From: Myotis daubentonii
Lineage: Eukaryota > Chordata > Mammalia > Chiroptera > Vespertilionidae
NCBI RefSeq assembly: GCF_963259705.1
Contig: NC_081844.1
Span: 47,167,501-47,231,500, forward strand
Direction of reading: 5' to 3'
Length of the DNA: 64,000 nucleotides
The translations under genes and the position numbers were made by a program. The notes below the pieces were generated by a model, which was not told the DNA's origin, ran no database searches, and saw only the letters and a program-made list of their open reading frames with translations. The number at the start of each line of letters is the position of its first letter. Position 1 is the stretch's first letter. This document shows positions 41,201 through 53,000 of the stretch, in pieces.

Positions 41201-44200
41201 CAGAGTTACAGTCATCATTCAGCATCCCAAACTAGAGCTCTAACTTGGTCCAGCTTAGGCTAGACTTCCTTCAGCAACTCCACCCTAAGTTACATCAACT
41301 TCCAAATATGTATGAATGATAATTGTTTAGAGCATATTTTGTTAGACAGACATGCTACGTGGGCTGAAGAAGTGACTCTAAAACAGCTCCCTAATGCTCT
41401 CATGGTCTGATATTCAGACTGTTCTCAGAGTCCAGAGTGCTAACCATTACACGATGGAACCCCCTAAAGACTGTTCTCAAGAGTTGAGATTTTCTTTTTT
41501 TTTTTTTTAATTAAATCTTTATTGTTCAGATTATTACATTTGTTCCTTTTTTTTTTCCCCCCATAACTCCCCTCCTCCCATTTCCCGCCCCACCCTCCGC
41601 CCTCACTCCCCACCCACTGTCCTCATCCATAGGTGCACGATTTTTGTCCAGTCTCTTCCCACATCTCCCACACCCCTTTCCCCCCCAAGAATAGTCAGTC
41701 CATTCCCTTTCTATGTCCCTGATTCTATTATAATCAACAGTTCATTCTGTTCATCTGATTATTTATTCACTTGATTCTTAGATTCACTTGTTGATAGATG
41801 CATATTTGTTGTTCATAATTTGTATCTTTACCTTTTTCTTGCTCTTCCTCTTCTTAAAGGATACCTTTCAGCATTTCATATAATCCTGGTTTGGTGGTGA
41901 TGAACTCCTTTAGCTTTTCCTTATCTGTGAAGCTCTTTATCTGACCTTCAATTCTGAATGATAGCTTTGCTGGATAAAGTAATCTTGGTTGTAGGTTCTT
42001 GGTATTCATCACTTTGAATATTTCTTGCCACTCCCTTCTGGCCTGCAAAGTTTCTGTTGAGAAATCAGCTGACAGTCGTATGGGTATTCCCTTGTAGGTA
42101 ACTGAGTTTCTTTCTCTTGCTGTTTTTAAGATTCTCTCTTTATCTTTTGCTCTTGGCATTTTAATTATGATGTGTCTTGGTGTGGTCCTCTTTGGATTCC
42201 TTTTGTTTGGGGTTCTCCGCGCTTCTTGGACCTGTAAGTCCATTTCTTTCACCAGGTGGGGGAAGTTTTCTGTCATTATTTCTTCAAATAGGTTTTCAAT
42301 ATCTTGCTCTCTCTCATCTTCTGGCACCCCTATAATTCTGATGTTGGTACGCTTGAAGCTGTCCCAGAGGCTCCTTACACTATCCTCGCATTTTTGGATT
42401 CTTTTTTCATTTTGCTTTTCCGGTTGGATGTTTTTTGCTTCCTCGCATTTCAAATCATTGACTTGATTCTTGCGCTCCTCTGGTCTGCTGTCGGGCGTCT
42501 GTATAATATTCGTTATTTCAGCCCGTGTGTGCTTAATTTCTAGTTGGTTCCCCAATATAAGATCGAGGGTCTTAATAGTTTTCGTGTAGATCTCATTAAG
42601 TTTATCGGCAGCTTCTAAACAGTTCTTGAGAGACCTTAAAAGTGTGGTTCTGAACTCTATTTCTTCCATTGACAATTTTGTCCTGTTTCTTTGTCTCCGC
42701 ATTTTGTTATGCTTCCTTGGTGCACCCCCTAGTGGTCTTTGTTCGCAGTCTTATAGATAAATCTTGATTGTTGTAGCTAATTCCAGGGAGGGTTTGACCT
42801 CCAGGCCAAGTGGCTATGAGAATCAGCTGTGTCAGCAGTGAGAGAACTTCTGTCCTCTAGGGAGGTGCTAATCTAGCCTTTGCCTGAGGCTATCCGGCAA
42901 ATGTCTCTGTGCAGGGCTTGGGCGGGGCGGGTCGCACAGGATCAACAGGGTGGGCCGGAGAGAGCAGTTATGGCGGCTCTCAGTCCTGTCCCCAGGGGCT
43001 CTGCCTCTCTGAGTCCCAGCACCTGCTGCAAAGCTGGGAGAGAAAGCTGCACTCGCTCTGACCGAAGCCAGACAGTCCCGCTTCTCCCGTTTGAGTCTGG
43101 GTCCCTAAAGACTCGCCCGGATCTGGAGCTCAGAGTCTGCGACTCCCTCCCGATTGACAACACCAACCACGCCCTCCACCACCAGCCCGCTCCGCACACT
43201 CCGCACCTCAGAATTTGACTTCAGCACTGCGCCTCCTCTGAGTGTCCGTATGCGTTTCTCTTTCCTCCTAGTTGTAGGACTTCCACTCAGCCAGCGTTCC
43301 TGTGGTTCTGGGTGATGTCTGTTCCGTGTTTTAGTTTCACTTTTGAAGTAGTTGTTCAAAGCAGCAAACTCTGGCGTTAACCTATGCCGCCATCTTGGTT
43401 CTCCTCAAGAGTTGAGATTTTCACTATTTCCCTTGCAAAGCTCTTCCCCATTTCACTTTAAAATTGTAATGTTTTATTTTTGTCATTATTAAAAGATTTG
43501 GAAATTTGAGATTAAAATTAGGTTGAGTAACATCATACTCCTTCAGATTATCTTGATGTGAAAAGTACACTATATATAATTACCTTTGTTTTTGCAGGCT
43601 GTTCATCTCCTCTAATAACTCATTTATCAAGAAGCTATAATGTGTGTGTTGTTTTTTCACTTTCAGGATAATGGGGGAAAACAAAATTAATGACCTAAAA
43701 GAAAATGCTTTTGCACCTCTCCAGCAATTAGATGAATTGTAAGTTTGATTAAACACATAATGATAAAAATTTTCTTTCTACTGTTGTAGTTCATATTTGC
43801 TATGTATATATGCTTTTATACATTAAGAAATCTTTATTATCTCTTTTCCTAGCATAATTTATATACACCTTGGGCAACAAAGGAATTCTGAGAGCATATA
43901 AAAATGTGTGTTAATGAAAAATATAAAATAGATATTTGAGGAAAATGAAGTAAAGGAAACATAGATGCAGAGAAAAGAATAAATTTAGGGTAAATTTAAT
44001 AAATAAAATACATCCAACACCACTCTGTTCCACTGCTAGAGGGACAGCAAATTTGTCTTGAAGTTTCCTAAAGAGTTAGGATTCAGAGACCATTAAGATA
44101 AAGGGACTTCACTTTGCTAATTCTGAAACCAAAGGGTAATCTCTGATTCATAAAGAAATTAAACACTGCCATGGGTAACATCCCAACCTATAATAATAGA

Positions 44201-45523
44201 AGAGAGAGATCAATTAAATCAGCTATTTATATGTCCCTTTTTTAAAATCAGTAACAATTCCAAAATAAGACCCAAAGCATGGAGGCATGGAACAGATTGT
44301 CGCTCCCTTTTTTAAAACTTTTAGAGTTCTAGTAATTAATATTAGTCATCAATAGCATTGTTAAAAGTGCTATGAATCAAGTATAGAACAATAAATAAAA
44401 TCTTAAGAAAATAATAGGACTTTTTCAATTATTTCCCTAGGGACTTAAGAAATAATAAGATTGAACATCTTTCACCGCATGTATTTAAGGATCTAAAGGA
44501 GCTCTCAAAATTGTAAGACTGATATTTTGTCACTTCATTTCTTTAATTTTTAATTTATGTTTTAAATTGTGATCAAATATGTACACATAAAATTACCATT
44601 TTAACTATTTTTAGGTGTACAGTTCAGTGGCATTAACTACATTTACTTTATTGTAAAAACATCACCATCATCTATCTCTAGGACTTTTTTATCTCCCCAA
44701 ACTGAAACTCTATACCTGTTTAACAATAATTTCCCATTATCCCCCCACACACCAACATCCACCACTCTGTGTTCTGTCTATAAATTTGACTCCCTCGGGT
44801 ATCTCATATAGGTGGAATCATACAATATTTGTCCTTTTGTGACTTGCTTATTTCACTTAGCATAATGTCTTCAGATCCATCCATTTTGTAGCATGTGTCA
44901 GAATTTTTGAGTATTATTTTTCTAAATAATAATATTAATTCTATAATTGTATTTATGTAATATATATTGTTCACAATAACAATCCACTGTATGTATATAC
45001 CATAATATGTTTATCCTTTCATCCATTGATGGACACTTGGGTTGTTTCCACCTTTTAGCTATTGTGAGTAATGCTGCTATGAACATGGGTATACAAATAT
45101 AAGTTCAAGACCTTGTTTTCACTCTGACCGGTTTGGCTCAGTGGATAGAGCGTCGGCCTGCAGACTCAAGGGTCCCAGGTTCGATTCCCGTCAAGGGCAT
45201 GTACCTTGGTTGCGGGCACATCGCCAGTAGGGGTTGTACAGGAGGCAGCTGATCAATGTTTCTCTCTCAATGATGTTTCTAACTCTCTATCCCTCTCCCT
45301 TCCTCTCTGTAAAAAGTCAATAAAATATATATATATTTTTAAAAAGTCCTTGTTTTCACCCAGCCTGTGCGGTTCAGTGGTCGAGCACTGACCCATGAAC
45401 TAGGAGGTCACTGGTTCAATTCCATGTCAGGACACATGCCCTGATTGCAGGCTCAGTGTGCAGGAGACACCAATTGATGTTTCTCTCTATCTCTTTCCCT
45501 TCCTCTCTCTAAAATCAATAAAA

Positions 45524-45574
<51 letters not shown>

Positions 45575-46826
45575 TAGGGGCCCGGTGCACGAAATTCGTG
45601 CACTGGGTGTGTGTGTGGAGGGGGAGGGAGTGTCCCTCAGCCCAGCCTGCCCCCTCTCACATACTGGGAGCCCTCAGGCATTGACCCCCATCACCCTCCA
45701 ATCGCAGGATCGGCCCCCAGCCCAGGCCTGACGCTTCCGCCAGAGGCGTAAACCCCCATCACCCTCTGATCACCTGATCGGCCCCTTGCCCAGGCCTGAC
45801 GCCTCAGCCAGAGGCGTAAACCCCCATCACCCTCTGATCACCTGATCGGCCCCTTGCCCAGGCCTGACGCCTCCGCCAGAGGTGTCAGGCTTGGACAGGG
45901 GACCCCCATCTACCCCCGATCACTGGCTCTGGCCCCCGCCCAGGCCTGAGGCCTCTGGCCCAGGAATCATGCCTGGGCAGGGGACCCCCATCTCCCTCTG
46001 ATCGCTTGCTCCACCCCCCGCCCAAGCCTGACGCCTCTGACCCAGGTTTCAGGCCTGGGCAAGGGGACCATCATTTCCCCCCAATCCCCGGCTCCGCCCC
46101 CTGCCCAGGCCTGATGCCTCGGCCAGAGGAGTTGACCCTCATCACCCTCCGATCACCAATCACCGGATCGGCCCCTTGACCAGGCCTGAGGCCTCCGGCA
46201 GAGGTGTCAGGCCTGGGCAGGGGACCCCCAGCTCCCCGCGGTTGCAGGCTCCGCCCCTGCCCAGGCCTAATGCCTCTGGCTGAGGCGTCCGGCTCGGGCA
46301 GCGGGGACCCGCAGCTGCAGCGGCCCCGCGATCGTGGGCTCCGCTTTAGGCCCAGGCAAGGGGCCCGTAGCTCCCGGGACTGCCAGCTTCGACCGTGCCC
46401 AGCTCCCATCGCTGGCTCCACCCCTGCTTCCTGCTATCACTGGCCAGGGCAGCAAAGGCACCTGATTCTCCGATCATGGCTTGGGGGCAGGGCAAAGGTG
46501 GCCCCAGGGCTGCCTTTGCCCTGCCCCCCAGCTCTTAGCTCCCCCCTGGGTTTCCGATCACTGTCAGTGACAGGGGGCTTCTTCCTGCTTTCCCTTTCGC
46601 CTCCCTGCATTGTGCCTACATATGCAAATTAACTGCCATCTTGTTGGCAATTAACTGCCAATCATAGTTGGCAGTTAACTGCCAATCATAGTTGGCAGTT
46701 AACTGCCAATCATAGTTGGCAGTTAACTGCCAATCATAGTTGGCAGTTAATTTGCATATAGCCCTGATTAACCAATGAAAAGGGTATCATCGTACGCCAA
46801 TTACCATTTTTCTCTTTTATTAGATA

Positions 46827-46870
<44 letters not shown>

Positions 46871-49800
46871 TTTAAAAAAAAAAAAAAACCTTGCTTTCAG
46901 TTCTTTTTATATGTAGCCTCAGAGTTGTTGGATCAACTCTGAGGTCACATATTCTTAATTTTTCAAGGAAAATTATATTCTTAATTTTCAAGGAAATATC
47001 ATACTGTTTTTTCATAGTGGCTACACCATTTTCCTTTCTCACTGGTAGTGTACAATAGTTATAGTTTATCCACAACTTCAACAACACTTTTTATTTCCTA
47101 TTTTGTTAATAATAGCTATCCTAATGGATATGAAATGGCATCTCGTGTTTTTGACTTGCATTTCCCTAATGATTAATGATGTTGAATATCTTTTAATTTG
47201 CTCATGCATTTGTATATTTTTTGGACAACTTATAATATTAAAGTATTTTACCCATTTTAAATTGTGTTTTGTTATTGTTGTTCTTGAATTATAGAAGTTC
47301 TTTATATATTTTATATATTAAATCTTTTCAGATATAATTTGAAAATACACTCATTCTGTAAGTTGCTTTTTCACTCTGTTGATAGTATCTTTGATGCACA
47401 AAAGTTTTTAATTTAGATGTAATCCAATTTTTCTATCTTTTCTTTTGTTGCCTACGCTTTTGGTGTCATATGTGAGAAATCTTTGCCTAATCCAATGTCA
47501 TGAACCTTTTCCCCTAGATTTTCTTCCAATAGTTTATAGTTTTAGCTTTTATATTAAATCTTTGATCTACTTTGAGTTAATTTTGTAAATGGTGTAAGCC
47601 AGTAATTTTCAACCTTATTCATCTCGTGGCACACATAAACTAATTACTAAAATTCTGTGGCATACACAAAATATATTTTTGGCCAATATGAAAAAAAAAA
47701 AATAGGTGTACTATTGATTCATTCACACCAGACAGCTATTGTTAGGTTGGCTGTTGTCATTTTTTCATTTGACAATCTAAGGGAAAAGAGGTCAGTGTCC
47801 CTCACTAAATAGTCAGGTATTGCATGTTTTAAAAATTCTTGTGGCACACAGGCTGAAAATTGCTGGTGTAACCTATGGGTCTATATTCTTTTTTTTCTTT
47901 TTTCTTTTTTCTTTTTTGTCTTTTTTTTGGTATGTGGATATCTATCTAGTTTTTCCAGCACTATTTGTTGAAAAGACTACCCTTTCTCCATGGAACAGTT
48001 TGGCACCCTTGTTGAAAACCATTTGACCATATACCTAAGAGTTTATTTCTGGGCTCTCTATTCCATTGGTCTACACAGGGGTGGGCAAAAGTAGGTTTAT
48101 GATTGTAAGTACATGAAACATAGTTTATTCCTATATTATTATTTATTAACTAGAGGCCTGATGAATGAAATTCGTGCAAGGGGCTCGGCTCTCTCAGCCT
48201 CAGCGGCTTGCCTTGGCCCTTGCAGCCCTGGCTTGTTCCGGAAGGTCGTCCAGAAGGACATCCGGAAGGGCGTTAGGCTGTCTGGTCTAATTAGCATATT
48301 ACACTTTTATTATTATAGATTATTGTATTATCTATTCGTATTACAACTGTAAACATACTTTTGCCCACCCTTGTATATCTGTCTTTATGCCAGTACCACA
48401 TGGTTTGATTACTGTATTTTTGTAGTACATTTTGAAATCAGGAAGTGTGAGACCTCCAACTTTGTCCTTCTTTTTCAAGATTATTTTGGCTATTCAGGCT
48501 CCCTTGAGATTCCACATGAACTTTAGGATAATTTTTTTTTTATTTCTGTAATCTATATTGGGATTTTGATAGAAATTGCACTAAATCTGTAGATTACTTT
48601 GGGTAACATCTTAACAGTGTAAGTCTTCCAATTCATAAGCACAGAATTTATTGATGTCCTCTTTATTTTCTTTCAGCAACATTTTGTTTTCAAAATATAA
48701 TTCTTTCACCTATATATTGAATTTTCTCCTAAGTATTTTATCCTTTTGATACTATTATAAGTGGAATTGTTTTTCTATTTTATTTTGGATTTTTCATTGT
48801 CAGTGTATATAAATACATTTGGTTTTGTACTTGGGAACTTTGCTGAATGTGTTTATGAGTTATAACAGGTGTTTTGTGTGTGTGTTTGAAATCTTTAGGG
48901 CTTTCTACATATAAGATCATGTCATCTGTGAACAGAGGTCATTTTACTTCTTCCCTTCTAATTTGGGTGCTTTTTATTTCTTTTTATTGCCTAGTTGCTC
49001 TGGCTAGGACTTCCGGTACAATGTTGAAAAGAAGTAATGCACGTGAACACCCTTGTCTTATTACTACTGGATTTAGAGAAAAAACTTCCAGCCTTTCACC
49101 ACTGACTATGATATTGGCTGTGGACTTTCATATATGGCCTTCATTATGTTAAGATAGTTTGTTTCAATTCCTAAACTGTTGAGTCCACTTTTGTTTGTTT
49201 TTTTAATACATTTCATTTTTCAATGTAATTCTTCCTCTCTTTTCTTCTTTCTGTAATCACCACCCCCCATGGACACCCCTATTCCTCTCCCCCACCTAAC
49301 TAATGGTCTAATCTAGAGTAAATGTCTTAAAAAGAGAACTTGCCCTGAGAAACGTCTTTTTAATCAATGATTCTTGTTTCAAGGTGTTGTTTTACAAAGA
49401 CTCAGAAGTTTTCTACATTCAAATTCTGCTGTACTATCTGATTTACCTCTTTGTTCCTAGCTAGAGCCTTTTACTTTTAATTATGCCTCACAAATTGCTA
49501 CAACATACCACTCTTTGACATATAATTTATGTAAAAAATTCTCAATGTGATTCTATGAATTCAAATTTTTTAAAATTTACCTTTATTATTAAAAGTATTC
49601 CAGATGTCCCCTTTGTTTGTTTGTTTTCCCATTGACCCCTCTCTACTCCACACCCACCCAACCCAGGCCTTCATCACTCTATTGTCTGTGTCCAAGGACT
49701 ATGCACATATGCATATAAATTCCCCAGGTTAATCTCTCCCCACCCACCCACCCCACCCCACCTTCTCTCTGAAATTCCTCAGTCTGTGCCATGCTTCTAT

Positions 49801-49995
49801 GTCTAGGTTTTTCTATTATTTAAACCATACCTGATTCTAGGCAAATGTGAAGTAGGTGTGGCTCCTCTCTGGGTACCCTACCATGTTTCTGGTAGGAGCT
49901 ATTTCTTGACAACTCCACCTCCATGCTCATGTCTTAGTCCTCTCTCTCTCTCTCTCTCTCTCTCTAGTTCTCTCTCTATCTTTAGATAGATAGAT

Positions 49996-50057
<62 letters not shown>

Positions 50058-53000
50058 AAACTTACACAATTATAGAGTACTTCCTAAGAGCCAGGAACTG
50101 TTTTATCTACATTAATTCATTTAAATGCTAATGTACGCTATGAAGCATGTGCTATTACTGTACTTTTTTTTGTTGATGTTTAAAAGTAACCCAAAGTTAG
50201 CAGATATACTTTATCTATCCTCAAGCAGTTTCCAGAAATAACTTATTGCTGCCTTTTTTTTAAAACACAGGAGTCTTTCCTATAACCCAATCAAGAAAAT
50301 TCATGCAAATCAATTTGATTCTCTTGTCAAACTCAAGTCTCTGTAAGTATGTGCTTATGGGGATGTTTTATGATAAAATTTTTATTTGTATACTAATAGC
50401 TAATAAATTCTATGAAATAAGATTTATAGAATCTTTCAAATCAGAAGATTTATTCCCAGGATATTAGTTAAGCTCTATAAAAACATATATAATGAGTGCA
50501 CACTGGACTATAAATAGGTAACTATTGGTTTTATCTTATATATTTGTAAACTAAAAATTAGATAATGATGAATCATTTCAAATTTTTCTATAATCACCAG
50601 GAGCTTATATTGGATTGATTGCTTCAATCCTCTGAAGGCACCTATGCATATTCATTCCTCCATTTGCACTGGATTTCTAAGATTTATATGCCCACCTTTA
50701 TTCCAAGAGAGAATATTCTAGATTACATAAATCATCCCTTGTACCATAAAAACATATTCTGATAGGATCTAAGAATTGCCTTAAAAGATAAGCTTCAGTT
50801 CATTTAGGTGTTCCCTTAGCAAAATGACATTTTATTAGAAAAAAAAAATTTAATTAGTAGGAATTTTTCAAAAATATAAAACTCCTCTGCCATTTTAATA
50901 TTGTCTGAAAGATAGTGCTTGTTTATTTATTCTGCAAACATTTATTGAGTGGTTACTATCACAAAGCATTGTGCCATCTTTGAGCATACAAAAACAATCA
51001 AATAAGGGAGATGTATATGGGTATATGTGAATAACAGAATCAAAAAGGGGTTGGGGAAGTGCCTAGGGCAGGCTGAGTACGAATGTTTAGTTTAGAGTAT
51101 ATGTTAACTAACAGCATTTTATTAAATTGTCCTTCACAAAACCTCATTTTATTTTACCCTGTATAACATGTTATTTTGATTATGAATTTGATATTTTTAG
51201 CAGTCTAGAAGGAATTGAAATTTCAAATATCCAACAAAGGATGTTCAGACCACTTATGAATCTCTCTCACATGTAAGCAAATGTTTTTCTTGTTCTTCAC
51301 CTTGATTTTAATATTTTATGTTTCCACATGTATTGTGCTAATGCATCCATACCCCCAATCCATTCAATCTGTTAACATTTTCAAGTGACTAAGTTGCCTA
51401 AACAATAATTAACTCTTAAGTGTTAATATTGAATGGGGTGACATTTAGTTTCCATGGTTTGGTAGAATCAAAGATTTTTGAATGTCAGAGAACATGAGTA
51501 TGGAGGGAACCCACTCAGCTTTGTAAGTTCTCCTCACTCTTATACCACTCATAAATATTGATGTTTGCCCAATGATCTAGTAATTTGTACACATAGTATA
51601 AGTGCTACCAAATAAAGTAGGAATTATAAGCATCATAAGATAATTATAAATAAATAATTGCTATAAATGGAGGAAGCTAAAAATGCCCTCAATGTCGGGA
51701 TATAACTGAAGCAAGTGTGTATAGATACCATGGTAAACGAAAAATATTTCATTCAGTGCGTCTGATTGTGCCATTGATTCGATGCTTTAGAAACATTTTC
51801 TTTAATTGAATGCAGTCTTCTAACAGGAATTAGAATGATCTCCTTGTCAGAATAATTAATTCTCAATAACTTAGAAAGTGTCATGTCAGTCACCACCACT
51901 CTATAATCTTGCTTTACATTTTAAATCTAACATATGACTGTCTGTTTTTGTTTTCCATTATTCCTCAGAAATAAGACTTGTAAAAGTTTCCTTGGTTCCA
52001 CACAACATAAAATACTTTGATTAAATTAAGCAAATTAGAATTTATTGGAAGAAAATGATATAGCTCCCAAAACCCAACAAACAACTCAAGAAACAAACTT
52101 GAATTGAGCAGACACCATGGCAGATCTAGGTATGCAGGCAGCAAGAGTTAAACAAGACAATTTACTGTAATTGTCAAGCTTTTATCTTGTATCATTACTA
52201 ACTCTTTATCCTGTAAAGATCATTTATATTTTTGGCCAGAGTACATAACTTTAGAGGCAAAAAGATCTCATTTTATCCCAATTTCTACATTTATTAGAAA
52301 ATTTCCTAGCAAATAATGTGCTTCTATGAATGATTCATCTCCTCCTGCTGATACTAATACCTATCTCATGGAGTTAATTTGAGAATTTGTTCCTGAAACC
52401 TAGCAAATGCTCAATAAATAGTGCTGGTGTTGGTGGTAACACAATAATTTTTTATTATCCAGGTAATGTCTTTATTCAGCAAGGAAGGTCTCTCTATTGA
52501 TAAAAGAATTCCCTCCACAAATATGTTCCAAAATCCAGTGTAAGAGATAGGCATACTAGCAAGTAGTTATAGGACACACAACTTCCGTAACAAAAAAGCC
52601 ATGGAAGCACAGAGAAGAGAGCACTTAACTCTCCCTTCCCCAGAGGGTTCAAAAGCAAGATCAGTGGCAGCAACAATAGGAACCATGTAACAGTGCGTTT
52701 ACATATACTAAACACTAAAAACCCAAAATAGTTTCATTGACGGGTTCTCTCTATCACATGTTAACAGTTTATTTATATTCTAAGACATGGCTAGCATTTG
52801 GATATTCATTACGCCTACTTGCTGCTCTCACCCACATGTTCTTTTACAATAACAATCAAGTTAATGAGAATTAAACTTAGGTTTAAAGCTTCAGTATTCC
52901 TAATGTTTTACACCCCCCTGAGTCTCATTAGTAAGACATTGCATTTTCTTTCTACTGAGAAAATGTAGAAAATACATATTTATGGATAGTGAGGCCAGAT

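Larger units (their letters stand above)
41495..43403 (-). mobile_element. Full-length HAL1 (half-L1) retrotransposon
   Basis: Flanked by a perfect 19-bp duplication ctcaagagttgagattttc (41476-41494 and 43404-43422). Read on the - strand: a GC-rich 5' UTR of about 700 bp starting at an AACCAAGATGGCGGC motif (YY1-type site, as at the start of L1), an intact ORF1, then directly a G-rich 3' UTR, AATAAAGATTTAATT and poly(A). ORF2 is absent without a scar. It lies antisense to RXFP1, 263 bp before exon 11. Confidence 0.9.
45361..46887 (+). mobile_element. Ves-related SINE with Helitron in its tail
   Basis: SINE body at 45361-45526 (cagcctgtgcggttcagtgg to aaaatcaataaaaaaca), then a (TA)n(CA)n tail at 45527-45573. 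The Helitron 45574-46829 follows, and then more (AT)n and A at 46830-46887. The duplication ccttg(t/c)tttca is found before the head and at 46888, so the tail resumes after the Helitron. Confidence 0.8.
44560..49190 (-). repeat. Old antisense L1, broken by later insertions
   Basis: L1 ORF2 and 3' sequence on the - strand is visible at 44560-45121, 46890-47591, 47874-48071 and 48378-49190. Markers include 'tggacacttgggttgtttcc', 'gctgctatgaacatgggtat' and 'tctttgcctaatccaatgtc'. Between these lie two SINEs, a Helitron, a hAT and a mariner MITE with a nested Helitron. The reading frame is destroyed. Confidence 0.8.

Noticed and set aside
41425..41461. A working tRNA-Gln gene
   Set aside because: Only the first half is present; the T arm, B box and acceptor 3' strand are missing.
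42880..43218. A 112-codon frame opposite to HAL1
   Set aside because: It is the complement of the GC-rich HAL1 5' UTR with no recognisable domain.
46071..46632. GC-rich frames of 116 and 142 codons
   Set aside because: They lie within the repeat arrays of a Helitron and have low-complexity, repeat-driven composition.
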